From NCBI GenBank assembly GCA_902799875.1, contig CADCCH010000031.1, positions 1-20,577 on the forward strand: 20,577 nucleotides of DNA, written 5' to 3'. Below the pieces are notes generated by a model, which was not told where the DNA came from, made no database searches, and was given only the letters and a program-made list of their open reading frames with translations. Numbering within the stretch: the first letter of the stretch is position 1; every line of letters begins with the position of its first letter. The DNA is from an uncultured Bacteroidales bacterium. Its GTDB lineage: Bacteria; Bacteroidota; Bacteroidia; Bacteroidales; Paludibacteraceae. The position numbers and the translations under genes were made by a program. Positions 6,704 to 13,643 of this stretch are shown one piece after another.

Positions 6704-6727
6704 ATTCAAATATTTTTTGTACTTTTG
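6692..6727 (+). promoter_or_regulatory. Putative fic promoter
   Basis: TACTTTTG at 6720-6727 fits the -7 element TAnnTTTG and is followed by CACCG, as at other promoters here. The best -33 match is ATTG at 6692-6695 with a 24-nt spacer, longer than the 20 nt seen elsewhere, suggesting a weak or activator-dependent promoter. Predicted start near 6733 supports the ATG at 6750. Confidence 0.5.
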
Positions 6728-6749
6728 CACCGATTTAAGAAATTGGCTT

Positions 6750-7784
6750 ATGGAAACAGCTCGTGAAATACTGCAATTTTTGCACTATCATCCTCTCTCA
6801 TCGCGCGAAGAAATTCGTGCCGGTATCGGTTTTCAAGAAAGTGACGCTACGCTTAAGAGGCAAATCGCTTCGGGAGTAGATGATGGAGATATCAAGGTAG
6901 AAGGAAAGGCGCGCGCAACGCGTTATTCCTTATCGAATCGTGCGCATTTGTTGATGCCACTTAATTTGGAAACGTATTTCGCGCAAGATGTAGATGACCG
7001 CCAAGTGCAAACGAGTTTTAATTTTGCGCTTATTAATGAGCAGTTGCCGCTGGTAGCGTTGTTTACGGAGGAGGAGTTGAACCATCTCAATAAACTGCAG
7101 GCAGAGTTTCGTGCTCATTTGGCTGATATGAGTGAGAATGAGTATCGCAAAGAGATGGAACGGCTGGGTATTGATTTGAGTTGGAAATCCTCGCAAATAG
7201 AGGGGAACACCTATTCGCTGCTTGAGACAGAGCGATTGTTGCGCGAAAGCAAAACGGCTGATGGCAAAACTAAAGAGGAAGCGGTAATGTTGCTAAATCA
7301 CAAAGACGCGTTACGTTTCGTATTGGACAATCCGGACTATTTGCAAGAGTTAACCATCAGTCATATTGAGGATATACATCAATTGCTAACCAAAGAGTTA
7401 TCGGTTGATACTGGTTTACGTCATCGTCGTGTAGGTATAACCGGTACACAATATCGGCCGTTAGATAATGAGTTCCAGATACGTGAAGCTATGCGCGATA
7501 GTTGCGAATTGATAAATAATCGTTCTAACGTTTTTGAGAAATCATTGTTGGCGCTCTTGCTTCTAAGTTACATACAGCCTTTTATGGATGGTAATAAACG
7601 CACGGCACGTATCACAAGCAATGCTTTGCTAATTGCTAACGGGTATTGTCCGTTGTCATTCCGCACGGTTGATTCAATTGATTATAAGAAAGCAATGTTG
7701 ATTTTTTACGAACAAAATAATCTGCATGCTTTCAAAAAGATATTTATTGAGCAATACGAATTTGCAGTAAGAGAATACTTCTAA
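6750..7784 (+). CDS. Fic-family protein with N-terminal winged helix; catalytic His replaced by Gln
   Basis: Fic proteins usually transfer AMP from ATP to target proteins. This 344-residue protein has a winged-helix-like N-terminus (about 1-66), a linker, an intact inhibitory-helix motif S147-x3-E151-G152-N153 (class II arrangement) and the Fic core. The core loop reads QPFMDGNKRTAR (276-287) where the canonical form is HPFxDGNGRxxR: the catalytic His is Gln276 (CAG) and the second Gly is Lys283, while Asp280, Gly281, Asn282, Arg284 and Arg287 are kept. The C-terminal YKKAMLIFYEQNN and FIEQYEFAVREYF blocks are well preserved, so this does not look like a decaying gene. An in-frame ATG at 6600 is rejected because it lies upstream of the promoter and adds a Cys/Phe/Lys-rich segment. 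Activity is uncertain: it may be non-AMPylating, or a DNA-binding sensor. It stands alone behind the repeat-rich region. Confidence 0.9.
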   Translation: METAREILQFLHYHPLSSREEIRAGIGFQESDATLKRQIASGVDDGDIKVEGKARATRYSLSNRAHLLMPLNLETYFAQDVDDRQVQTSFNFALINEQLPLVALFTEEELNHLNKLQAEFRAHLADMSENEYRKEMERLGIDLSWKSSQIEGNTYSLLETERLLRESKTADGKTKEEAVMLLNHKDALRFVLDNPDYLQELTISHIEDIHQLLTKELSVDTGLRHRRVGITGTQYRPLDNEFQIREAMRDSCELINNRSNVFEKSLLALLLLSYIQPFMDGNKRTARITSNALLIANGYCPLSFRTVDSIDYKKAMLIFYEQNNLHAFKKIFIEQYEFAVREYF

Positions 7785-7793
7785 CTACACGAT

Positions 7794-7823
7794 CAGGGCG
7801 GCTCGATGAGTCGCCCTGTTTCT
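7794..7823 (+). terminator. Intrinsic terminator after fic
   Basis: CAGGGCGGCTC and GAGTCGCCCTG pair over 11 positions (one G-T wobble) around a GAT loop, followed by TTTCT. It lies 9 nt after the fic stop. The gap to the convergent gene is short, so the stem may also block read-through from the other side, although the minus strand lacks a T run. Confidence 0.82.
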
Positions 7824-7844
7824 AAATTCTCCAATCTTCAATAC

Positions 7845-10763
7845 TTATTTCACCTCTTGTCCTTGGAGAGTATAGGTTTTGTCTCCGCGGAGGATGAGGA
7901 TTTGGCCGTTGCGGAGGATCTTGCGGGAACTAACAACCGGTGTGCAGGGGATGTTATTAATGTCCTCGCTTCCTGTGTATTCACCTTTTGTGGTAAAACT
8001 CATTTCCGAACCATAGATTGTCTGATTACCAAGTTTAGCGTAAGTGCGATATTTATATACGGTACCGGCATCTAAACCGGTCAGTGTCGCTTTCATGCTG
8101 ATACCTGAAGCAGTAATGGTTTTGTGTTCGCCTAAAGCAGCAGATACGCGACGAGACATACGACCTTCTTGTTGTATGCGACTCTCTGCCCAATACTCGA
8201 AGCCTTGCTCGGTAAAATCGTCCGAGCCAGCCAGTGCATACCCCTTGAGAGTAGCTTCGTTTTCTTTGACGGAAACAGCTTCGTATGTATAGAGGATAGG
8301 CTCAAATTCAACAATATTGTCACCAGTGAAGATGTACTGCCAATCGCCGTAATACATATTGCCAGCGGATGATTGATAGAATGCGCGATATTTATAATAT
8401 GTGTTCTCGTTGAGCCCTTTGAGTCGTCCCGCCATCGTGCCGTTGGCAACAGGGCAATACGCTTTTGTACCATCCATATCCGCTGGGGCATCGTTGCGTT
8501 TCCACTCAAAGCCACAAGAGTTTTCGATGTCAGCCATGTTGGTGTTGGCAAGCAGGATAGCCGTGGTTGAGGAAACGGGCTTAGATGGCTGGGTTTCCAG
8601 TATGAGCGCAGAGGTTTTGAAAGAAGGCATTATTATCTCGCAATCGCCCTCAAAAGTATTGATATAAAACTCAATATCCTTATATTCTCTATTGGGCTCC
8701 AAGCCATGGAGTTCTGCTTTATTGTCTAAAAATTCTTCACCATCTACCACGCCGCAAGAAACTATATGACGCTGTTCTTCTGTGTCACCGAAAGAAATAA
8801 CAACCGATGTGGCATTTACTGAAGATTGTATGTTTTCTGTTTTTATTACGTGGAAATTCAGGTCGTTGTATGTTGCTTGATATGTCCTTAATGAACCAAA
8901 AGGAACGTACACGAGAACTGCATCCCGAGAATTTAAACCACCATAATAGTAGATATAATAGTAAGACCAATCTATTTTTCTAAAATAACAACTTGATTCT
9001 AATTGACAAGCATCATTCCGAAGTTGTATGTATTTCAATTGGGAACAATCAAGAAAAGCATCTTTGCTTATATATTCAACAAACTTGGGAACTATGACAC
9101 TTTCCACTTCGCTTTCTTGGAATGCGGAGTCTCCTATAGAAGTAACCGGCCAATACTTTTCTTTCCACCAAATACTATCAGGTATAACAATGTTTCCTGA
9201 ATATTCGTTACGGAAAGCCATACTTTCATACGAAAATCTTTGTCTATTGTGAATAACCGATGCTGATTGGTTTGTTTTATCTAACGCATAACACAATCCT
9301 TCAATTTTAACTGTATCAATGGGACCTTCTACATTAACATTGCGAATCACGACACTATCGCAACCTGAAGATGTAGTATATATATTCTCATAAATTTTAG
9401 ATGAATAGAGGCGCTCACCATCTACTGCTGTTTTTTCACATTCCACACCTTCAGGGCATTCAGAAGCATATTCATGAAAATGAGATTTATACCACGTTTC
9501 AAATTCTTGTTGCGTTAATTCATCACAAGTACCATGTTCACGCCTATATCTTTCACAATCAAATTGTAAATTAAAATAAAACCACGTATCGGTTTGAGAG
9601 CCGGAGTACATGAAAGAAGAAATAAATTCTTGCGATGCATATTCGTTATAATATCCACTCCATTGTGACTCTTCAAAAGAATCAACATATCGGTATTCAT
9701 AATTTCCGCTTGGCGAAAACCATTCTCCCTTGTTAATTGTTATTTCAGGCAGAAATGTTGTGTCGGGTCGTATAATTATATTACGAGTGACAATACTATC
9801 ACAGCCATCGATAGTTTTGTATGTTCTAGTGAATGTACCCGATTCGTAAAACATTTGGCAATCGTTATTATTATCACAAATCTCTGCTCCACGATGGCAA
9901 ATGATGGTGTCAGGAAGAATATTTGAGATTGTAGAAGTCGATGTGTTGCATCCCCAAAAAGCATTTTCTCCAATGGTTTGTACAGAACATGGAATATATA
10001 TATTATCCACATTTGACAAACCATAACATAGATATGCAGGAATATACTCCACGTTATTCCCAAATACAAAAGAGGTTATTTGTGAGCGTATATCACAAAT
10101 GGTTCTTGCACGCCAAAAAGGAGTACATGTATCTGTAAAATCGGAACATCTTTTTGCCTTCCAGATTATAGTATCCAAATACGCGCAATCGCAAAACACA
10201 TCTTTCCCTATATGTGTTATATTTTCAGGTATAGTTATACAACGCATATATGTGCAATCGCTGAAAGCACCATCTCCAATATGAGTTATAGAATTAGGAA
10301 TGATTGAGGTTTCACATCCCCTAATAAGAGTATTCGTTTCTGTTTCATTAATTGCATTACAATTATCACGGCTATCATAGCGATTATTAGCAGGGTCTAC
10401 TACCATTTTCTTAAATCTACTACAATTCCAGAAAGGATCGTAGTCAATTTCGGTAACGCTACTAGCTAAGTATATACTTTCCGCTTGAACATATTTAAAT
10501 GCATAACTACCTATACTTGTAACTCCATTTTGTACTAAAATCGTGTCAATGTTATAACGATATAGATACCATGGGGCGTCTACCGTAACATTATAGTTCC
10601 GCATTTTACCCGTTCCAGAAATAGTCAGTACCCTATTATCCAATGTCCATTGTAGGTTAGAGCCATCTCCTACTGCACCACAAGTGCCTGAAATGCTTTC
10701 GGCGAAAAGCATACTGGTGCTCGCCACTATGGCAAATAAGAAAGTAATAATTTTGTGTTTCAT
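7845..10763 (-). CDS. Secreted BspA-type leucine-rich repeat and Fn3-like surface protein
   Basis: A 972-residue exported protein. Signal peptide about 1-21 (ending MLFA). Residues 25-60 (CGAVGDGSNLQWTLDNRVLTISGTGKM in part) match the opening of BspA-like proteins. LRR_5-type repeats cover about 72-280 and 520-640, with IPNSITHIGDGAFSDC and IPENITHIGKDVFCDC as clear units. Between them are two GCDSIVTRN/GCDSVVIRN elements (320-328, 467-475) enclosing an aromatic and acidic, Cys-containing stretch (350-450) that I do not recognise. Residues 650-925 hold about three Fn3-like modules (LxGLxxxTxYKYRxYA at 780-795 and 895-910). The end, ILRNGQILILRGDKTYTLQGQEVK, resembles short type IX secretion tails. 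No own canonical promoter is visible; transcription may come from 11169-11200. Likely role: adhesion or glycan/host binding, inferred. The middle is visibly more AT-rich than the ends. Confidence 0.85.
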   Translation of the reverse strand: MKHKIITFLFAIVASTSMLFAESISGTCGAVGDGSNLQWTLDNRVLTISGTGKMRNYNVTVDAPWYLYRYNIDTILVQNGVTSIGSYAFKYVQAESIYLASSVTEIDYDPFWNCSRFKKMVVDPANNRYDSRDNCNAINETETNTLIRGCETSIIPNSITHIGDGAFSDCTYMRCITIPENITHIGKDVFCDCAYLDTIIWKAKRCSDFTDTCTPFWRARTICDIRSQITSFVFGNNVEYIPAYLCYGLSNVDNIYIPCSVQTIGENAFWGCNTSTSTISNILPDTIICHRGAEICDNNNDCQMFYESGTFTRTYKTIDGCDSIVTRNIIIRPDTTFLPEITINKGEWFSPSGNYEYRYVDSFEESQWSGYYNEYASQEFISSFMYSGSQTDTWFYFNLQFDCERYRREHGTCDELTQQEFETWYKSHFHEYASECPEGVECEKTAVDGERLYSSKIYENIYTTSSGCDSVVIRNVNVEGPIDTVKIEGLCYALDKTNQSASVIHNRQRFSYESMAFRNEYSGNIVIPDSIWWKEKYWPVTSIGDSAFQESEVESVIVPKFVEYISKDAFLDCSQLKYIQLRNDACQLESSCYFRKIDWSYYYIYYYGGLNSRDAVLVYVPFGSLRTYQATYNDLNFHVIKTENIQSSVNATSVVISFGDTEEQRHIVSCGVVDGEEFLDNKAELHGLEPNREYKDIEFYINTFEGDCEIIMPSFKTSALILETQPSKPVSSTTAILLANTNMADIENSCGFEWKRNDAPADMDGTKAYCPVANGTMAGRLKGLNENTYYKYRAFYQSSAGNMYYGDWQYIFTGDNIVEFEPILYTYEAVSVKENEATLKGYALAGSDDFTEQGFEYWAESRIQQEGRMSRRVSAALGEHKTITASGISMKATLTGLDAGTVYKYRTYAKLGNQTIYGSEMSFTTKGEYTGSEDINNIPCTPVVSSRKILRNGQILILRGDKTYTLQGQEVK

Positions 10764-10829
10764 TGTAAAATTCCCTAAATTCGTGTCGGGCGCAACTTTT
10801 TTAAAGGTTGTATATTAATGTCGTTGATT

Positions 10830-10869
10830 AATAGGTATCAATAGGTCGCAATAGGTATCTATAGGATAA
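10830..10869. repeat. 10-bp tandem repeats
   Basis: AATAGGTATC, AATAGGTCGC, AATAGGTATC and TATAGGATAA follow each other directly: two identical units and two diverged ones. The 10-bp period is one helical turn. The block lies 67-106 bp upstream of the surface-protein start, between it and the candidate ncRNA, and might bind a regulator or vary in copy number. Confidence 0.65.
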
Positions 10870-10873
10870 ATCT

Positions 10874-11163
10874 AAAATTAAAAGCGTGAAGCAGCTATGT
10901 TGCACACTCTGCTTGAGGGTACTAGGAAAACCTTTTGACAAGTATGCAGATAGTAACTTCACGCCAATGCGCGAAGCCTATTTACAGTACTCTCGTCAAG
11001 AAAGATTCCTAGTTTTTCAAACAAAGAGTAAAGCAAACGCTTCGTTATATTTCAATATGTAGGCGCAACGCTTTGCGCTTTGGGATCGGTCAAACTTGCG
11101 GGACAGAGCCTGCATTATTACTCCGGATTTTACGTCGGGAAGCGACAACAAAAAAACCTTTGC
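10874..11163 (-). ncRNA. Candidate rod-like structured RNA, 6S-RNA-like in outline
   Basis: Downstream of a perfect minus-strand promoter the sequence folds by eye into one long interrupted hairpin from 11043 to 10888. Outer pairs GAAGC (11043-11039) with GCTTC (10892-10888); then short pairings around 11026-11017 with 10916-10907; ACTAGGAA (11013-11006) with TTCCTAGT (10928-10921); TTGAC (10999-10995) with GTCAA (10939-10935); AGTA with TACT; an open region (10987-10977 facing 10956-10945); and an apical 8-bp stem CTTCGCGC-ATTG-GCGTGAAG (10976-10957). The U-rich stretch CTTTTAATTTT after the outer stem (to about 10874) could end transcription. A long rod with an off-centre bubble is the outline of 6S RNA, which titrates RNA polymerase. 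The predicted start leaves about 120 nt of extra 5' sequence with its own hairpin (GCGCAA-AGCG-TTGCGC, 11078-11063), so it may be processed, or instead be a long leader of the surface-protein gene. Confidence 0.45.
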
Positions 11164-11168
11164 GGGTG

Positions 11169-11200
11169 CAAAGGTACAACAAATTTTTGACATATGCAAA
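11169..11200 (-). promoter_or_regulatory. Strong minus-strand promoter for the structured RNA
   Basis: Reading the minus strand, TTTG (11200-11197), exactly 20 nt, then TACCTTTG (11176-11169). There is no protein gene within 400 nt downstream. The -7 element is half of a palindrome, CCTTTGC-ACCC-GCAAAGG on the minus strand (11174-11157), nearly identical to the one at the ssb promoter. Confidence 0.85.
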
Positions 11201-11224
11201 TTTATCTACAAAAAAAATATACAA

Positions 11225-11242
11225 CCCGCATAAAATTGCGGG
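11225..11242 (-). terminator. Stem-loop with a U-rich tail on the minus strand
   Basis: CCCGCA and TGCGGG pair perfectly around a 6-nt loop; on the minus strand the stem is followed by TTGTATATTTTTTTT. It could stop antisense transcription before the RNA promoter. There is no minus-strand gene upstream for it to serve, so it may be incidental. Confidence 0.3.
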
Positions 11243-11335
11243 AAAAAAACGAAGAATATTACAGGAAAAAACATGCGAATAACAAGTCTTTTATCCCCTA
11301 AAAACTTAAATAAAATTAATTTTTACAGGCAAATC

Positions 11336-11367
11336 CTTGTGTATTCCAAATATTTTTCGTACCTTTG
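11336..11367 (+). promoter_or_regulatory. Promoter of the ssb-polysaccharide operon
   Basis: CTTG (11336-11339), 20-nt spacer, TACCTTTG (11360-11367). The -7 element is part of a perfect palindrome CCTTTGC-AGCC-GCAAAGG (11362-11379). The predicted start is near 11373, giving an A-rich, unstructured leader of about 55 nt without a Shine-Dalgarno sequence, typical of the phylum. Confidence 0.85.
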
Positions 11368-11428
11368 CAGCCGCAAAGGTTTTTGACACAACAAACAAAT
11401 ACAAAACAACCACCTAACAAATCTAATT

Positions 11429-11890
11429 ATGTCAAGTGTAAACAAAGTGATTTTGATTGGTAACGTAGGAGCAGATCCGGAGGTACGTTACTTGGACAGA
11501 GGCGTAGCGATTGCAACATTCAATTTGGCAACAACTGAACGCGGGTACATCATGCAGAACGGCACACAGGTGCCGGACGTAACCGAATGGCATTCGATTG
11601 TTCTTTGGCGGAACCTCGCCGAATGGGCACAGCAGAACCTGAAAAAAAGTATGAAGGTGTATGTGGAAGGCAAGCTCAAGACCCGCAGTTGGGAGAAAGA
11701 CGGACAGATCCGCCGCAAGACGGAAGTGATTGCAGAGAACATTCAGATTCTTTACCGTCCGGAGATATATCGGAAGAACAATGATGAAATGAGCGCGGCA
11801 GAGCCGCTCAATGATGAGGCGAAGGCTCTTAATGATGAAGCACAGAATCCGGAAAGTGAGAACGGCTTCTTCAACGGTATATTCAGATGA
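11429..11890 (+). CDS. ssb: Single-stranded DNA-binding protein lacking the usual C-terminal tip
   Basis: Binds ssDNA during replication, recombination and repair. The 153-residue protein has a standard OB-fold N-terminus: VNKVILIGNVGADPEVRYLD (4-23), ATFNLATTERGY, TEWHSIVLWRNLAEWAQQNLKKSMKVYVEGKLKTRSW (53-89 region). The tail is short and acidic, with a duplicated LNDEA (residues near 127 and 134), but ends NGFFNGIFR instead of the DDxPF-type tip that binds partner proteins in most bacterial SSBs. The reading frame is intact and its stop overlaps the next ATG as ATGA, so the unusual end is not an obvious frameshift. In many Bacteroidota ssb sits by mutY and gldE; here it heads a polysaccharide operon. 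It may be a secondary SSB. Confidence 0.93.
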   Translation: MSSVNKVILIGNVGADPEVRYLDRGVAIATFNLATTERGYIMQNGTQVPDVTEWHSIVLWRNLAEWAQQNLKKSMKVYVEGKLKTRSWEKDGQIRRKTEVIAENIQILYRPEIYRKNNDEMSAAEPLNDEAKALNDEAQNPESENGFFNGIFR

Positions 11891-12834
11891 CCAACAAAGA
11901 GCGATATAGCGAGTGGGCGCAAGCGCAGGAGTACATTCCTTTGTTTATGATGCCCTGGTGGCTGGACGCAGTATGTGCCGGCAAAGAGTGGGACGTGCTG
12001 TTGGCCGAGGATAACGAAGGCCACATCGTCGGCGCCATGCCGTACATGCTGTCCAAAAAACTATGGTTCAAGTACATCGTTATGCCGCCTTACACTTCCG
12101 TCGGAGGTATCTGGGTGACGCCCGAGATGACCGGAGACCGATGGAAGACAGCCGAAGTGTGTCGTCAGATCACCGAGCAACTGGACAAGATGGGGCTGGT
12201 GTATTACGAGCAGCGCTATCTGCCGGGCAGTCTGTGCGTGGATGCACTTCGTGCGCTGGGCTTCAAGACACGCGAACGGGCTTCCTACCGCTTTGAGGAT
12301 CTGAGTGATCTGGATGCGGTCATCGACGGTTTCAGCAAGACCAAACGCCGTCAACTGCAGAAAGCGCTTAGTCTGCATGCCGAGCATACGATGGACGTGG
12401 AAGATTTCATTCGTTTCCACCACCATTGTCTGGCTGCCAAGAAACGCAAAATGCCTTATACACGTGAGTTTCTGCTGGTGTTGGAGCGCAAAGCCAAACG
12501 GCTCGGGCAATGCGAGATACTGAGTATCCACAACGCGGACGGCCAGCCCTTGGCTGCAGCATTCATCGTGTGGGACAAGGTGTTTATGCATTTCGTTATT
12601 CCGTGCTACGATCCCGCCTTCGGTGAGTCCGGTGCTTCCGCCTTATTAGTGCTCGAGACACTCAAGAAAGCCCGCGAGAAACACTTACGTTTTGAGTTCG
12701 GCGACCCGGATGACCGTATCACGCTCAAAGAGCACAAACTCTTCAACCCCAAGCCGTTCAAGTACTTCTCCGTTGAGAAATCGTACAAAGGTTTTATGGC
12801 GTTCATTATTCGATGCGCAGAAAGATTTACATAG
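11887..12834 (+). CDS. GNAT/FemAB-like acyltransferase, paralogue 1
   Basis: A 315-residue cytoplasmic protein of the GNAT-fold group that includes BioF2-like and FemAB-like aminoacyl or acyl transferases. Recognised from PWWLDAVCAGKEWDVLLAED (23-42 region), the basic helix FSKTKRRQLQKAL (149-161), AAAFIVWD (223-230), and HLRFEFGDPDD (266-276) followed by LFNPKPFKYF. The same blocks recur in the gene at 13636, starting with MTNKERY against MTNREKY, so the two are diverged tandem paralogues. It probably adds an acyl or aminoacyl group to a sugar or lipid-linked precursor; the substrate cannot be read. The start overlaps ssb by 4 nt and the end overlaps the deacetylase by 22 nt. Confidence 0.8.
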   Translation: MTNKERYSEWAQAQEYIPLFMMPWWLDAVCAGKEWDVLLAEDNEGHIVGAMPYMLSKKLWFKYIVMPPYTSVGGIWVTPEMTGDRWKTAEVCRQITEQLDKMGLVYYEQRYLPGSLCVDALRALGFKTRERASYRFEDLSDLDAVIDGFSKTKRRQLQKALSLHAEHTMDVEDFIRFHHHCLAAKKRKMPYTREFLLVLERKAKRLGQCEILSIHNADGQPLAAAFIVWDKVFMHFVIPCYDPAFGESGASALLVLETLKKAREKHLRFEFGDPDDRITLKEHKLFNPKPFKYFSVEKSYKGFMAFIIRCAERFT

Positions 12835-13643
12835 TCGCCAAAACATTTGCGGCTTGTCGTGAGGAGTGGTTTCAGAAGAAGGCAAATCGGTACGTACTAT
12901 GCCCTTTCTATCACACGGTAAGTGACACCCCTCTGCCCCATGTAAGTCGGATATACCGACATCGGACCGCAGCAGAGTTTCGTGCTGATCTAGAATGGCT
13001 TGTGGCTCGTTACCAACCGATTCACTGGTATGAGATCGATGCCTACGAACGAGCCCAAAAACCGGCTTTCTGTCTCACCTTTGACGACGGTTTCAAGGAG
13101 TTTTACACCGTGGTAGCGCCCATCTTGGAAGAGATGGGCATTCCCTGTGTTTGTTTTTTGAACAGCGCCTTCGTAAATAACCGGGATATGATGTTTCGTA
13201 ACAAAGAGGCATTGACCAAACAAGGGATCGATTGGCAGACTTACCTGCGCGACGAACAGCCCTACCTGACGACACCGCAGATCTTGGATCTGCAGGCACG
13301 CGGTTTTGAGTTCGGCAGCCATAGTATCGACCATCCGCATTTTGAGGCCCTCTCCCTGGACGAGCAGTTGACGCAGACGATCGATAGCAACAGAGCACTT
13401 AAAGCGATCATTCCGCTGCCGCACCGGCTGTTCTCATTCCCGTTCGGACAAGAAAACACGGATCCGACGGCCATCAAAGTGCATATCGGTACCCACGAAG
13501 CGATTTTCGGAACCAAGAACCTGCGACCGGCACCGGTTAATATGTATAACCGCATCTGGATGGAAGGCACCCGAATGCCCGCGAGAGACATTATTCACGG
13601 GGAATATATTCGCGAAATAGTACACCAGCGTTTCCATGACTAA
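12813..13643 (+). CDS. Polysaccharide deacetylase (NodB homology)
   Basis: A 276-residue CE4-type deacetylase, expected to remove N- or O-acetyl groups from a glycan or glycan precursor. Motif 1 is TFDDG (89-93, catalytic base Asp91 and metal Asp92). Motif 2 is SHSIDH (169-174) with metal His170 and His174. FSFPFG (207-212) fits motif 3. There is no signal peptide, so it may act on a cytoplasmic lipid-linked or nucleotide-linked substrate, unlike secreted peptidoglycan deacetylases. It sits between the two GNAT-like paralogues, overlapping them by 22 and 8 nt, which suggests deacetylation and re-acylation of the same sugar. The start MRRKIYIVAK at 12813 is the only early ATG; a shorter start is possible but would lose coupling. 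Confidence 0.87.
   Translation: MRRKIYIVAKTFAACREEWFQKKANRYVLCPFYHTVSDTPLPHVSRIYRHRTAAEFRADLEWLVARYQPIHWYEIDAYERAQKPAFCLTFDDGFKEFYTVVAPILEEMGIPCVCFLNSAFVNNRDMMFRNKEALTKQGIDWQTYLRDEQPYLTTPQILDLQARGFEFGSHSIDHPHFEALSLDEQLTQTIDSNRALKAIIPLPHRLFSFPFGQENTDPTAIKVHIGTHEAIFGTKNLRPAPVNMYNRIWMEGTRMPARDIIHGEYIREIVHQRFHD

Larger units (their letters stand above)
6010..6749. other. Repeat-rich non-coding region before fic
   Basis: About 740 nt without a convincing gene. It is AT-rich and holds the operon promoter on the minus strand, two adjacent hairpins, a 24-bp AT palindrome, an 11-bp tandem repeat, a small stem-loop, three ~32-bp spaced direct repeats, and a long-armed inverted repeat at the fic promoter. 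The heptamer GGCTMAA (M = A or C) recurs at 6124, 6218, 6484, 6500, 6532 and 6653, with GGCTGAG at 6565 and an inverted TTGAGCC at 6693. The only extended ORF reaching into it is a Cys/Phe/Lys-rich upstream extension of fic, which I reject. Confidence 0.7.
10764..11428. other. Non-coding region between the surface-protein gene and ssb
   Basis: 665 nt with no convincing protein gene. It holds a 10-bp tandem repeat, a predicted rod-like RNA with its own strong minus-strand promoter, a stem-loop at 11225-11242 and the ssb promoter with an A-rich leader. A possible 32-residue ORF (11115 to 11017, minus) lies inside the predicted transcript but has no recognisable features. Confidence 0.7.

Noticed and set aside
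6600..6749. Fifty-residue N-terminal extension of fic
   Set aside because: Contains the promoter and operator-like repeat, is Cys/Phe/Lys-rich, and the winged-helix domain begins right at the ATG at 6750.
11017..11199. 60-codon minus-strand ORF, or a 32-residue version from 11115
   Set aside because: The longer form starts upstream of the predicted transcription start. The shorter one is possible as a leader peptide, but it has no signal peptide or recognisable motif, so the structured RNA reading is preferred.
11157..11379. The two CCTTTGC/GCAAAGG palindromes read as mobile-element inverted repeats
   Set aside because: Each is a -7 promoter element plus its downstream bases, there is no transposase between them and no target duplication is visible.
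12061..12591. 176-codon minus-strand ORF antisense to the first GNAT-like gene
   Set aside because: His/Gln-rich antisense shadow of a gene with clear family motifs and coupled overlaps on both sides.
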